From: Pseudotabrizicola sp051200875
Lineage (GTDB): Bacteria; Pseudomonadota; Alphaproteobacteria; Rhodobacterales; Rhodobacteraceae
Length of the DNA: 64,000 bases
Direction of reading: 5' to 3'
Assembly: GCF_051200875.1 (NCBI RefSeq)
Contig: NZ_CP195192.1
Span: 28,986-92,985, forward strand
Positions 8,747-18,096 of the stretch are shown piece by piece. Position 1 is the first letter of the stretch; each line of letters opens with the position of its first letter. The notes under the pieces were generated by a model, which saw only the letters and a list, made by a program, of their open reading frames with translations, ran no database searches and had not been told where the DNA came from. Made by a program: the position numbers and the translations under genes.

Positions 8747-10272
8747 CAGAAGGTCTCCTGCGGAAGGGCGAATTTCTTTTTCTTGCCGCCGAACAAAGTG
8801 GTCTTGCCGGCCTCACCGGTGGAACAGCCGTTGCCGTCGGTAAAGCCGCAGCCGCCCCGTATGTCGGCTCCATGTTCGTTCTGTTCGCGGTGCGCCGTGG
8901 GGATCGCGAAACGATCCTCGTAGTCGGCGATGGCCATGATCTTGTACATGTCCTCGATCACCCGGCCGGACATGCCGACCCGGGCGGCGATCGCCTCGTC
9001 CCGCACGCCGTCCACGCTGAGCGCCCGCATGTAGAGCCTCATCGCGGACATGCGTTCGAGGGCGTGAACGATGGGTTCCTCGTCACCCGCCGTCAGCATG
9101 TTGGCGAGGTACTTCACGGGGATCCGCAGCGACCGCACGTCGGGCATCTGGTCGCTCATCGCGATCTGTCCCGCCTGAGCGGCGTTCTGGATCGGGCTGA
9201 GCGGCGGGATGTACCACACCATCGGCAGCGTCCGGTATTCCGGGTGCAGCGGGAAGGCGACCTTCCAATCCATCGCCATCTTCCAGACCGGGCTGACCTT
9301 CGCCGCCTCGATCCAGTCCTCGGGCACGCCGTCGCGGCGCGCCGCGGCGATCACCTCGGGGTCGTTCGGGTCGAGGAACACGTCGAGCTGCGCGCCGTAG
9401 AGATCGGTCTCGCGCTCGGCGCTGGCCGCAGCTTCGATCTTGTCTGCGTCATAAAGGATCACGCCCAGATAGCGAATGCGCCCGACGCAGGTTTCCGAAC
9501 AGACCGTGGGCTGGCCGGATTCAATGCGCGGATAGCAGAAGGTGCATTTCTCGGACTTGCCGGTATCCCAGTTGTAATAGACCTTCTTGTATGGGCAGCC
9601 CGAGATGCACATCCGCCAGCCACGGCACTTCTCCTGGTCGATCAGGACGATGCCGTCCTCCTCGCGCTTATAGATGGCACCCGAGGGACAGGACGCCGAG
9701 CAGGTCGGGTTGAGGCAGTGCTCGCAGAGCCGAGGCAGATACATCATGAAGGTATTTTCATACTCTCCATAGATGTCCTTCTGCACTTGGTCGAAGTTGT
9801 AGTCCTGAGACCGCTTCGAGAACTCACCGCCCAGAATTTCCTCCCAGTTCGGCCCCTTCTCGATCTTCTCCATCCGCTCGCCGGTGAGCTTGGACCGGGG
9901 GCGTGCAGTGGGAAAGGCGTTCATGTCGGGTGCCGATTTCAGGTGGTCATAGTCGAAATCGAACGGCTCGTAGTAGTCGTCGATTTCCGGCATCGACGGG
10001 TTAGCGAAGATGTTCGCCAGGATCCGCCATTTCGACCCCTGCTTGGGATGCAGCTTGCCGCTGGCCGACCGTGCCCAACCGCCGTTCCAGCGTTTCTGGT
10101 TCTCCCAATCGGTCGGATAGCCGGTGCCGGGCTTGGTCTCGACGTTGTTGAACCATGCGTATTCGACACCTTCGCGCGTCGTCCACACGTTCTTGCAGGT
10201 GACCGAGCAGGTGTGACACCCGATGCATTTGTCGAGGTTCAGGACCTTTCCGATTTGTGCACGAACTCTCAT
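8746..10272 (-). CDS. narH: Respiratory nitrate reductase beta subunit NarH
   Basis: NarH is the electron-transfer subunit between NarI haems and NarG. The 508-residue protein carries the four cysteine groups expected for three [4Fe-4S] and one [3Fe-4S] cluster: CIGCHTCSVTC at residue 16 onward, CEHCLNPTCSASCPSG near 180, CRGWRMCISGCPY near 215 and CTFCYP..CSETC near 245-265. The tryptophan in CRGW marks the [3Fe-4S] site. It overlaps narG by 4 bases. Length and motifs are normal for the family. Confidence 0.97.
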   Translation of the reverse strand: MRVRAQIGKVLNLDKCIGCHTCSVTCKNVWTTREGVEYAWFNNVETKPGTGYPTDWENQKRWNGGWARSASGKLHPKQGSKWRILANIFANPSMPEIDDYYEPFDFDYDHLKSAPDMNAFPTARPRSKLTGERMEKIEKGPNWEEILGGEFSKRSQDYNFDQVQKDIYGEYENTFMMYLPRLCEHCLNPTCSASCPSGAIYKREEDGIVLIDQEKCRGWRMCISGCPYKKVYYNWDTGKSEKCTFCYPRIESGQPTVCSETCVGRIRYLGVILYDADKIEAAASAERETDLYGAQLDVFLDPNDPEVIAAARRDGVPEDWIEAAKVSPVWKMAMDWKVAFPLHPEYRTLPMVWYIPPLSPIQNAAQAGQIAMSDQMPDVRSLRIPVKYLANMLTAGDEEPIVHALERMSAMRLYMRALSVDGVRDEAIAARVGMSGRVIEDMYKIMAIADYEDRFAIPTAHREQNEHGADIRGGCGFTDGNGCSTGEAGKTTLFGGKKKKFALPQETF

Positions 10273-13200
10273 TCCGCTGCCTCCACTTTCGGGGTTGCGG
10301 ACCGGCTTGCGGGTTTGTCGAGCCAGTCGATCTTCTTCATTTTCCGCACGATCACGAACTCGTCACGGTTGCTGCCCACGGTGCCGTAATAGTTGAAGCC
10401 GTAGGACAGCTGCGCGTAGCCGCCGATCATGTGCGTGGGTTTCAGCGTTGCGCGGGTGACCGAGTTGTGGATGCCGCCGCGGTTGCCGGTCTTCTCGGAC
10501 CCAGGCGTATTCACGATCTTTTCCTGCGCATGATACATGAACAGCGTGCCCTGCTTGATGCGTTGGGACACCACAACCCGAGCCGTTAGCGCGCCGTTGA
10601 TGTTGTAAGCCTCGACCCAGTCGTTATCGACAAGGCCCGCCTTTGCCGCGTCCACCTCGGACATCCAGACCACCGGTCCGCCCCTGTTCAGCGTCAGCAT
10701 CAGCAGGTTGTCGGTATAAGTGGAGTGGATGCCCCATTTCTGGTGGGGCGTGATGAAGTTCAGCACCACGTGCGGGCTACCCTCGGCCGCGTCGTTGTTG
10801 ACGGCGGCCGTGATGGTCTTGAGGTCCACCGGCGGGCGATAGCTGACAAAGCCTTCGCCAAAGGCACGCATCCATTCGTGATCTTGGTAGAGCTGCTGGC
10901 GGCCCGTCAGGGTGCGCCACGGGATCAGCTCGTGCACGTTGGTGTAGCCCGCGTTGTAGCAGACCTCCTCGCTTTCGATGCCCGACCATGTGGGGCTGGA
11001 GATGATCTTGCGCGGTTGCGCGGCGATGTCGCGGAAGCGGATCTTGGTGTGATGCGCGCCTTCCGCGAGGTGGGCGTGATGTCGGCCGGTGGGTTTCTCC
11101 AGTTCTTCCCAAGCCTTCACGGCCACCTCGCCGTTGGTTTCGGGGGCCAGCATCAGGATCATCTCGGCCGCGTCGATGGCGGTTTCGAGCTTCGCCTGGC
11201 CTTTCGAGACGCCCTCATCCTGGACCACGCCATTCAGATCGCGCAGGTGCTTGACCTCGGTCTTGGTGTCCCAGGTGATCCCCTTGCCACCGTTGCCAAG
11301 CTTTTCAAGGAGCGGACCGACCGAGGTGAACTTCTTGTAGAGGTTCGGATAGTCCCGCTCGACGGCGATGTAGTTCGGCGCTGTCTTGCCGGGGATCAGG
11401 TCGCATTCGCCCTTCTTCCAGTCCTTCACATGCGCCTGCGCCAGTTCGGCGGCGGTATCGTGCAGGAGAGGAAGCTGGACGATGTCGGTCTCGACACCCA
11501 GAACCTCGGGCGCGACTTCGGAGAATTTCCGGGCGATGGACTTGAAGATCTCCCAGTCGGACTTGCTCTCGTAGGCCGGGTCCACCGCAGCCTGCAGCGG
11601 ATGGATGAAGGGGTGCATGTCCGAGGTGTTGAGGTCGTCCTTCTCGTACCAGCTGGCCGTGGGCAGGACGATGTCAGAATAGACCGCCGTCGTAGACATG
11701 CGGAAGTCGATGCACACCAGCAGGTCGAGCTTGCCCTTCGGCGCTTCGTCGTGCCAGCGGGCCTCCTTCGGCATCACGCCGCCTTCCTCGCCCAGGTCCT
11801 TGCCCATCACCCCATGGTCGGTGCCCAGGAGGTGCTTGAGGAAGTACTCGTGTCCCTTGCCGGACGACCCCAGCAGGTTCGAGCGCCAGACGAACAGATT
11901 GCGCGGCCAGTTTTCCGGGGCGTCCGGATCCTGACACGACATTTCCAGATCACCGGCTTTCAGCTGTTCGGCGACGTAGTCCTTGATCTCCTTCCCGGCC
12001 TTCTTTGCGGCTTTCGAGACTTCCAGAGGATTGGTCTTGAGCTGCGGGGCGGAGGGCAGCCAGCCCATGCGCTCGGCCCGGATGTTATAGTCGATCAGGG
12101 AGATGTCCCAGTCGCCCTCGGGCGCCGTTGGCGACAGGATCTCGCCTGCGCGCAGCGTCTCGTAGCGCCACTGGTCCGTGTGGGCGTACCAGCAAGACGT
12201 CGAGTTCATGTGTCGAGGCGGGCGGTTCCAGTCGAGCGCGAAGGCCAGCGGCTGCCAGCCCGTCTGCGGGCGCAGCTTCTCCTGGCCGACATAGTGCGAC
12301 CAGCCGCCGCCCTCCTGGCCGATGCAGCCGCACATCACCAGCATGTTGATGATGCCGCGGTAGTTCATGTCCATGTGATACCAGTGGTTCAGACCAGCGC
12401 CGAGGATGACCATGGACTTGCCATGGGTCTTTTCGGCGTTGCCTGCGAATTCGCGGGCGACCGCGATGATCTTCTCCCTCTCAACGCCGGTGATCTTTTC
12501 GGCCCAGGCGGGGGTGTAGGGGCTGTCGTCGTTGAAATCCTTGGACACCCAGTCACCGCCAAGACCCCGGTCGAGACCGTAGTTGGCGCAGAAGAGGTCG
12601 AAAACGGTGGCAACCAGCGCCTCGGACCCGTCGGCAAGTTTCACACGGCGCGCTGGAATGTTCCGGGTCAACACTTCGGGGTGATCGCATTTCACGAAGT
12701 CGCCCGTGGCAGCACCGCCGAAATAAGGGAAGTCGACGCCTACGACCTCATCGTGATCACCATCCATAATCTGGCTGAGGCGCAGCTTGCTTTCGGCGCC
12801 CTTCGCTTTCTCTTCGAGGTTCCATCTTCCCTCTTCGCCCCAGCGGAACCCGATGGACCCGTTGGGCGCCACGATCTGACCCGACGCCTCGTCATAAGCG
12901 ACGGTCTTCCAGTCGGGGTTGTTGGCCTCGCCAAGCTTGCCGTCGAAGTCGTCGGCGCGCAGCATCCGGCCAGGGACATGATGCCCGTCCTTTTCATCGA
13001 GCCGAACGAGCATCGGCATGTCCGTGTACTTGCGGGCATACTCCTCGAAATACTCGGCCTGCCGGTCGAGGTGGAATTCGCGCAGGATCACGTGACCCAT
13101 CGCCATTGCCAGCGCCGCGTCGGTGCCCGCCTGCGGGTTCAGCCAGATGTCGCCGAACTTGGCGGCTTCCGAATAGTCCGGGCTGACCACGGCCGACTTG

Positions 13201-14027
13201 GTGCCGCGATAGCGGACCTCGGTGTAGAAATGCGCGTCCGGCGTGCGCGTCTGCGGCACGTTCGAGCCCCAGAGCATCAGGAAGCCCGCGTTGTACCAGT
13301 CGGCCGATTCCGGCACGTCGGTCTGTTCGCCCCAGGTCTGGGGGGAAGCTGGCGGCAAGTCGCAGTACCAGTCGTAGAACGACATGCAGGTGCCGCCGAG
13401 AAGCGACAGGTAGCGCGAGCCGGCGGCATAGCTCACCATCGACATCGCCGGGATGGGCGAGAAGCCGAACACTCGGTCGGGCCCGTAGGTTTTCGCGGTA
13501 TAGGCGTTGGCAGCGGCGACGATCTCGGTCGCCTCGTCCCAGCTTGCTCGCACGAACCCGCCCTTGCCACGCGTCTTGGTGTAGCTGGCGCGCAGAATAG
13601 GATCGTTCTGGATCGCGGCCCAGGCGGCCACCGGCGTCATGGTCTCGCGCATCTTCCGCCAGGCACGCATCAGGCTGCCGCGGATGAGGGGGTTCTTCAC
13701 CCGGTTCGCGGAATAGAGATACCAGCTGTAGGAGGCACCCCGCGCACACCCGCGCGGTTCATGATTAGGCAGCCCCGCGCGGGTGCGCGGATAATCCGTC
13801 TGCTGCGTCTCCCAGGTGACGATGCCGGACTTGACGTAGATCTTCCACGAACACGACCCGGTGCAGTTCACCCCGTGCGTCGAGCGGACGATCTTGTCGT
13901 GCCGCCAGCGGTTTCTGTAGGTGTCTTCCCAGCTGCGATCCTCGCGGGTGGTCTGACCCCAACCGTCGGAGAATTGCTCCAGTTCCTTGCTCTGGAAGAA
14001 ATTCAGTTTGTCGAGCAGATGGCTCAT
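10269..14027 (-). CDS. narG: Respiratory nitrate reductase alpha subunit NarG
   Basis: NarG is the cytoplasm-facing molybdenum bis-MGD subunit that reduces nitrate to nitrite. The 1252-residue length fits the family. The N-terminus has RNRWRHDKIVRSTHG, the remnant twin-arginine-like motif, followed by the FS0 cluster pattern His-x3-Cys-x3-Cys (HGVNCTGSC near residue 50). The Mo-site region YDWYCDLPPASPQTWGEQTD near residue 220 is present. I chose the ATG at 14027, with an AAGGA element just upstream, rather than a longer frame. Its cofactor needs are served by moeA in the same operon. Confidence 0.97.
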   Translation of the reverse strand: MSHLLDKLNFFQSKELEQFSDGWGQTTREDRSWEDTYRNRWRHDKIVRSTHGVNCTGSCSWKIYVKSGIVTWETQQTDYPRTRAGLPNHEPRGCARGASYSWYLYSANRVKNPLIRGSLMRAWRKMRETMTPVAAWAAIQNDPILRASYTKTRGKGGFVRASWDEATEIVAAANAYTAKTYGPDRVFGFSPIPAMSMVSYAAGSRYLSLLGGTCMSFYDWYCDLPPASPQTWGEQTDVPESADWYNAGFLMLWGSNVPQTRTPDAHFYTEVRYRGTKSAVVSPDYSEAAKFGDIWLNPQAGTDAALAMAMGHVILREFHLDRQAEYFEEYARKYTDMPMLVRLDEKDGHHVPGRMLRADDFDGKLGEANNPDWKTVAYDEASGQIVAPNGSIGFRWGEEGRWNLEEKAKGAESKLRLSQIMDGDHDEVVGVDFPYFGGAATGDFVKCDHPEVLTRNIPARRVKLADGSEALVATVFDLFCANYGLDRGLGGDWVSKDFNDDSPYTPAWAEKITGVEREKIIAVAREFAGNAEKTHGKSMVILGAGLNHWYHMDMNYRGIINMLVMCGCIGQEGGGWSHYVGQEKLRPQTGWQPLAFALDWNRPPRHMNSTSCWYAHTDQWRYETLRAGEILSPTAPEGDWDISLIDYNIRAERMGWLPSAPQLKTNPLEVSKAAKKAGKEIKDYVAEQLKAGDLEMSCQDPDAPENWPRNLFVWRSNLLGSSGKGHEYFLKHLLGTDHGVMGKDLGEEGGVMPKEARWHDEAPKGKLDLLVCIDFRMSTTAVYSDIVLPTASWYEKDDLNTSDMHPFIHPLQAAVDPAYESKSDWEIFKSIARKFSEVAPEVLGVETDIVQLPLLHDTAAELAQAHVKDWKKGECDLIPGKTAPNYIAVERDYPNLYKKFTSVGPLLEKLGNGGKGITWDTKTEVKHLRDLNGVVQDEGVSKGQAKLETAIDAAEMILMLAPETNGEVAVKAWEELEKPTGRHHAHLAEGAHHTKIRFRDIAAQPRKIISSPTWSGIESEEVCYNAGYTNVHELIPWRTLTGRQQLYQDHEWMRAFGEGFVSYRPPVDLKTITAAVNNDAAEGSPHVVLNFITPHQKWGIHSTYTDNLLMLTLNRGGPVVWMSEVDAAKAGLVDNDWVEAYNINGALTARVVVSQRIKQGTLFMYHAQEKIVNTPGSEKTGNRGGIHNSVTRATLKPTHMIGGYAQLSYGFNYYGTVGSNRDEFVIVRKMKKIDWLDKPASRSATPKVEAAE

Positions 14028-14091
14028 TGGGCTGTCCTTTCGGGTGTCTGAGCCCGGGCGGCGAGCTCCGCCGCCCGGGAAATCAACTGGA

Positions 14092-16815
14092 TCATTCAGC
14101 GGGCTGGGCTGCGGTGCCCTGCGGCGTGCGGCCATGTTCGATGTCGTGGAGAAGGCCGCCGGGGCGCGTGTAGACCACCCACGTGATGACGACGCAGATC
14201 ACATAGAAGATCAGGAAACCCCACAGCGCCCCAACGGCAGACCCGGTCATAGCGATTGACGTTCCGTAAGCCTTGGGGATGAAGAAGGCGCCGTAAGCCG
14301 CGATGGCCGAGGTGAAGGCCACGATCGCGCCGGACTCCATCGCGATCTGCCGCTTGCGCTCTTCAGCACCCAAGTGCGGCATCAAGCGCGGAATTTCGCG
14401 GCCCATGATCACCGGGATCATCTGGAAGGTGGAGGCGTTGCCGACACCGGTCAGGAAGAACAGCGCCATGAAGCAGGCGAAGAAGCCGACGAAGGAACCC
14501 AACCCAAGGAAGGAAATCACGCCGAAGGTGGCCGCGATCATCGCCGCGAAAGTCCAGAAAGTCACACGACCGCCGCCGAACTTGTCCGAGATCCAGCCGG
14601 TGGCTGCGCGGCTCAGCGCCCCCACAAGTGGCCCGAGGAAGACGTAGTTCAGAGCGTTGACTTCCGGGAAAGCCAGCTTGGTCAGCAACGGAAAGCCCGC
14701 GGAATAGCCGATGAAGCTGCCGAAGGTGCCGGTATAGAGGATGCACATCAGCCAGTTCTGTTTGCGGCTGAAGATAACCGCCTGGTTGGCAAAGCTGGCG
14801 CGTGCATCGGCGATGTCGTTCATGCCCAGCCAGGCCGCGACAGTTGCCGCGAGGATGAAGGGCACCCAGACGAAGCCGGCGTTCTGCATCCACAGTTGCC
14901 CGCCGTCCGACAGGGTCACGGGCTCACCGCCGATGGCCCCAAAGACACCCGCCGTGATGACGATGGGCACAAGGAACTGCATGACCGACACGCCAAGGTT
15001 CCCAAGCCCGGCGTTCAGCGCCAGCGCGTTGCCCTTTTCGGCCTTCGGGAAGAAGTATCCGATATTGGCCATCGAAGAAGCGAAGTTGCCGCCGCCAAAC
15101 CCGCACAGAAGGGCCAGGACGAGGAAGATCAGGTAAGGCGTCTCGGGGTTCTGCACCGCGTATCCGATGCCCATGGCGGGCAGCAGCAGCGAGGCAGTCG
15201 ACAGCGTCGTCCAGAGCCGCCCGCCGAAGATCGGGACCATGAAGCTGTAGAAGATCCGCAGCGTCGCGCCCGACAAGCCCGGCAAGGCCGCCAGCCAGAA
15301 CAGCTGGCCTGGGGTGAAGTCGAACCCGATGGCGGGCAGACGGGCGACGACGACCGACCAGACCATCCAGACCGAGAAGGCCAGAAGCAGCGCAGGGATC
15401 GAGATCCACAGGTTGCGGCGTGCAACGGCACGGCCCTTTTCGGCCCAGAATTGCTGGTCCTCCGGCCGCCAATCCTCCAGCACGCGCGGCATGGCGGTGC
15501 GTTCGGGGTGGTGAATGTCCTGCATCTCGGGCAGCTGCGGCAGTTGGTCGAGCACTTCGCCATGCGCGGCGCGCTCCATCGCGCGGATCGACAGATGCAT
15601 CCAGGTCAGTGCGATAGCGACCAGTCCGAAGAGCAGCGCAAAGCATGACGTGTAGATGCCCGTGAGATCGAGGAGTGCGCCGAAGGCGATCGGCAGAACG
15701 AAACCACCAAGGCCCCCGATCATGCCGACAAGCCCGCCGACGGCACCCACATGTTTGGGGTAGTAGACCGGGATGTGCTTGAAGACCGCCGCCTTGCCGA
15801 GGCTCATGAAGAAGCCCAGAGCGAAGAGCGTGACGATGAAGGGCCAAAGACCCATTTGTGTCGAGAAGGCGATGGCGCCTTCCTTGCCTTGGATGACGTA
15901 GTCCGTGGGCGGGTAGCTCAGCATGAACAGGAACAGCAGCGAAAAGCCGAAGGTCCAGTACATGACCCGGCGCGCGCCGAACTTGTCGCTGAGATGGCCG
16001 CCGTATGCGCGAAAGAGCGAAGCCGACAGACTGAACGACGCCGCCGCCATGCCCGCGAAGCGCACGTCGATTCCGTAGACGTCGATCAGGTAGTGCGGCA
16101 TCCAAAGCGCCAGCGCGACGAAGGCACCAAAGACGAAGAAGTAGTAGAGCGAGAAGCGCCAGACCTGCAGGTTCTTCAGCGGCGCGAATTGCTGCGCCAG
16201 CGACGGTGCCTTCGCCCCTGTCTTGCGCCGCTCGACCAGCTCGGGGTCGTCCTTTGCCAACAGGAAGAACAGTACGCCGATGATGGCGAGCCCCGCGGCC
16301 CAGGCATAGGCCACACCGTGCCAGCCATAGGCGACCATGACGAAGGGAGCGACGAACTTGGTGACCGCGGCGCCGACGTTGCCCGCGCCAAAGATACCCA
16401 GCGCGGTCCCTTGGTGGCCGGCGTCATACCAGCGGCTGACATAGGCCACGCCGATGATGAACGATCCGCCCGCGAGGCCGATGCCAAGGGCCGCGATCAG
16501 ATACATGATGTAGCTGTCTGCGAGCGTTAGCGCCCATGTGGCCAGCGCCGTCAGGATCATCTGGCTCGAGAACACCAGCCGCCCGCCGTATTTTTCGGTC
16601 CAGACGCCGAGAAACAGGCGGGTGACCGATCCGGTCAGGATCGGGGTGGCGACCAGCAGGCCGAACTGGGTGTCGTTCAGGCCAAGCTCGGCCTTGATGG
16701 CGACACCGATGATGGAAAAGATCGTCCAGACCGCGAAACAGGCGGTGAAGGCGATCGTGCTCAAGCTCAGGGCGCGTGTCTGATCGGCGCGTGAGGCTGT
16801 GGCTACGGTCTGCAT
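14092..16815 (-). CDS. narK: NarK fusion: nitrate/proton symporter joined to nitrate/nitrite antiporter
   Basis: The 907-residue protein is two major-facilitator units in tandem (about residues 10-425 and 470-890), 24 predicted helices in total, joined by a hydrophilic linker of about 50 residues (ERAAHGEVLDQLPQLPE onward). Both halves have nitrate-porter features such as GGSFIIGVAYVSRWY (first half) and GGGNFASSMANIGYFFP (second half). The same double NarK is known in Paracoccus, where the first half acts as nitrate/H+ symporter and the second as nitrate/nitrite antiporter. The ATG at 16815 follows a CGGAGA element; a longer start at 16845 has no ribosome site. Confidence 0.95.
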   Translation of the reverse strand: MQTVATASRADQTRALSLSTIAFTACFAVWTIFSIIGVAIKAELGLNDTQFGLLVATPILTGSVTRLFLGVWTEKYGGRLVFSSQMILTALATWALTLADSYIMYLIAALGIGLAGGSFIIGVAYVSRWYDAGHQGTALGIFGAGNVGAAVTKFVAPFVMVAYGWHGVAYAWAAGLAIIGVLFFLLAKDDPELVERRKTGAKAPSLAQQFAPLKNLQVWRFSLYYFFVFGAFVALALWMPHYLIDVYGIDVRFAGMAAASFSLSASLFRAYGGHLSDKFGARRVMYWTFGFSLLFLFMLSYPPTDYVIQGKEGAIAFSTQMGLWPFIVTLFALGFFMSLGKAAVFKHIPVYYPKHVGAVGGLVGMIGGLGGFVLPIAFGALLDLTGIYTSCFALLFGLVAIALTWMHLSIRAMERAAHGEVLDQLPQLPEMQDIHHPERTAMPRVLEDWRPEDQQFWAEKGRAVARRNLWISIPALLLAFSVWMVWSVVVARLPAIGFDFTPGQLFWLAALPGLSGATLRIFYSFMVPIFGGRLWTTLSTASLLLPAMGIGYAVQNPETPYLIFLVLALLCGFGGGNFASSMANIGYFFPKAEKGNALALNAGLGNLGVSVMQFLVPIVITAGVFGAIGGEPVTLSDGGQLWMQNAGFVWVPFILAATVAAWLGMNDIADARASFANQAVIFSRKQNWLMCILYTGTFGSFIGYSAGFPLLTKLAFPEVNALNYVFLGPLVGALSRAATGWISDKFGGGRVTFWTFAAMIAATFGVISFLGLGSFVGFFACFMALFFLTGVGNASTFQMIPVIMGREIPRLMPHLGAEERKRQIAMESGAIVAFTSAIAAYGAFFIPKAYGTSIAMTGSAVGALWGFLIFYVICVVITWVVYTRPGGLLHDIEHGRTPQGTAAQPAE

Positions 16816-16895
16816 GGCGGGTCTCCGGCAAGAATAGCGGTTCACCCCTGTGAGGGGATCACTGCCAGACCTGACGCGACGGCGACGCTCGTGAC

Positions 16896-16909
16896 TTGAT
16901 CTAGATCAC
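16896..16909 (-). promoter_or_regulatory. FNR-type box upstream of narK
   Basis: The plus strand reads TTGATCTAGATCAC, a 9 of 10 match to the FNR consensus TTGAT-N4-ATCAA. It lies about 85 bases upstream of the narK start in the narK/narR divergent region. FnrP-like or NarR regulators bind such sites in Paracoccus. Which protein binds here is not visible from sequence. Confidence 0.65.
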
Positions 16910-16996
16910 AAAACCTGGAAAAGGATAACGAAATAAATTGCTTACAGAAATATGTCATCCGGTGCGCGGTCGCAGATCAAGGCTGCGGTCGCGAAG

Positions 16997-17014
16997 GTCA
17001 ACCGACCGGTTGAC
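16997..17014. repeat. Inverted repeat in narK-narR intergenic region
   Basis: GTCAACC and GGTTGAC are perfect 7-base arms around GACC. The repeat overlaps the left half of the FNR-type box at 17010-17023, so it could let two regulators compete or overlap. Confidence 0.45.
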
Positions 17015-17023
17015 ATATATCAA
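17010..17023 (+). promoter_or_regulatory. FNR-type box upstream of narR
   Basis: TTGACATATATCAA matches TTGAT-N4-ATCAA at 9 of 10 positions and lies about 50 bases before the narR start. It could activate narR or repress it, or act on narK from further away. Confidence 0.6.
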
Positions 17024-17071
17024 TTGATTTGGTGAAAATTGTTAAGCGCGCGATGTGGGAGGGAGAACGAC

Positions 17072-17770
17072 GTGCCCGATTCCGAATACCGGGAAATTCG
17101 AAAGCTCGATCTCTTTGCACATATGGCGGATGATAATTTCACATCCTTGATGCGGGGCGCCTATGTGCAGAATTTTCCTGCACAGATCGAATTGATCACT
17201 GAAGGAGAACCGAGCGATTTTCTTCATATAGTCGTTTCGGGCTCGGTCGATCTGTTTTCGACCTGGAATGGCCGAGAGACCAGCATGGCGACCGTCCGCC
17301 CGATCTCGACCTTCATTCTAGCGGCGACCATTAAGGATGCGCCCTACCTGATGTCGGCCCGCACGTTGGAGAAAAGCCGGATCGCGCTGATCCCCAGCCA
17401 GGACGTTCGCGCGATCTTCGACGCCGACGGCAACTTTGCCCGTGCGATCGTCACTGAACTGGCGCAGTGCTATCGCTCGGTCATCAAGGCGCAAAAAGAC
17501 CTGAAACTCAGAACGTCGCTCGAGCGGCTCGCGAATTACCTGCTCAGGCAACAAAGGCACGCCGGCGGTGGGGCTGCGTTCGAGTTGGACTTCGAGAAGC
17601 GGCGCCTGGCCTCTGTGCTGGGCATGACACCTGAAAATCTCAGCCGCGCCTTCAAAGGCCTGCAGCCCTACGGGGTGACCGTGACCGGCACTCGCATCAC
17701 CATCGACAGTCAGGCGGATCTTGAGCGCTTTGCGAGACCAAATCCACTGATTGATGACTTTTCAACTTGA
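17072..17770 (+). CDS. narR: Crp/Fnr-family nitrate-responsive regulator NarR
   Basis: The 232-residue protein has a cyclic-nucleotide-like sensor fold and a C-terminal helix-turn-helix (RLASVLGMTPENLSRAFKGL near residue 170). The cysteines that hold an Fe-S cluster in FNR are absent, which fits NarR, the Paracoccus regulator needed for nar expression in response to nitrate or nitrite. It is divergent from narK across a region with two FNR-type boxes. I chose the GTG at 17072 because a strong GGGAGGGAG site lies just before it. A Dnr/NnrR-type NO sensor is the main alternative. Confidence 0.8.
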   Translation: MPDSEYREIRKLDLFAHMADDNFTSLMRGAYVQNFPAQIELITEGEPSDFLHIVVSGSVDLFSTWNGRETSMATVRPISTFILAATIKDAPYLMSARTLEKSRIALIPSQDVRAIFDADGNFARAIVTELAQCYRSVIKAQKDLKLRTSLERLANYLLRQQRHAGGGAAFELDFEKRRLASVLGMTPENLSRAFKGLQPYGVTVTGTRITIDSQADLERFARPNPLIDDFST

Positions 17771-17781
17771 GGGACTGACAG

Positions 17782-18093
17782 ATGACCAAATCCATGCCCG
17801 GCGCCGCCGGAGATCTCGCCGAGGAACACCCCGATGTCTGGAAGGCCTATGCTGCCTTGGGCAAGGCTACAGCCGAATGCGGCCCGCTGAAGGACCGCGA
17901 AAAGCGCCTTGTCAAACTCGCACTCGCGATTGGCGCCGGATCCGAAGGCGCGGTCCATTCCCACACCCGGCGTGCCAGATCGGAGGGCATTGAGGCTGAG
18001 GCGATCATGCAGGTAGCGATGCTGGCCATCGGCCCGCTTGGCCTGCCTCGTGCCGTCGCCGCAAAGACCTGGATCGAAGACATCAAGGATTGA
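17782..18093 (+). CDS. Small AhpD/carboxymuconolactone decarboxylase-like protein lacking the active cysteines
   Basis: The 103-residue protein has the helical AhpD/CMD core (LVKLALAIGAGSEGAVHSHTRRA, then GIEAEAIMQVAMLAIGPLGLP). In active members a Cys-x2-Cys or Cys-x2-His sits where this protein has AVHSHT; there is no cysteine there, and the only one lies at residue 33 (ECGPLKD). It may therefore be a binding or structural protein rather than a peroxidase-type enzyme. It follows narR by 11 bases with its own GAGGGA element and is probably cotranscribed. It converges on nnrU, with 3 bases between the genes. Confidence 0.75.
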   Translation: MTKSMPGAAGDLAEEHPDVWKAYAALGKATAECGPLKDREKRLVKLALAIGAGSEGAVHSHTRRARSEGIEAEAIMQVAMLAIGPLGLPRAVAAKTWIEDIKD

Positions 18094-18096
18094 CGT

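Noticed and set aside
10725..14051. Long open frame (1108 codons) on the plus strand opposite narG
   Set aside because: It mirrors NarG codon by codon, is rich in Arg/Val/His as GC-rich antisense frames are, and has no recognisable domain.
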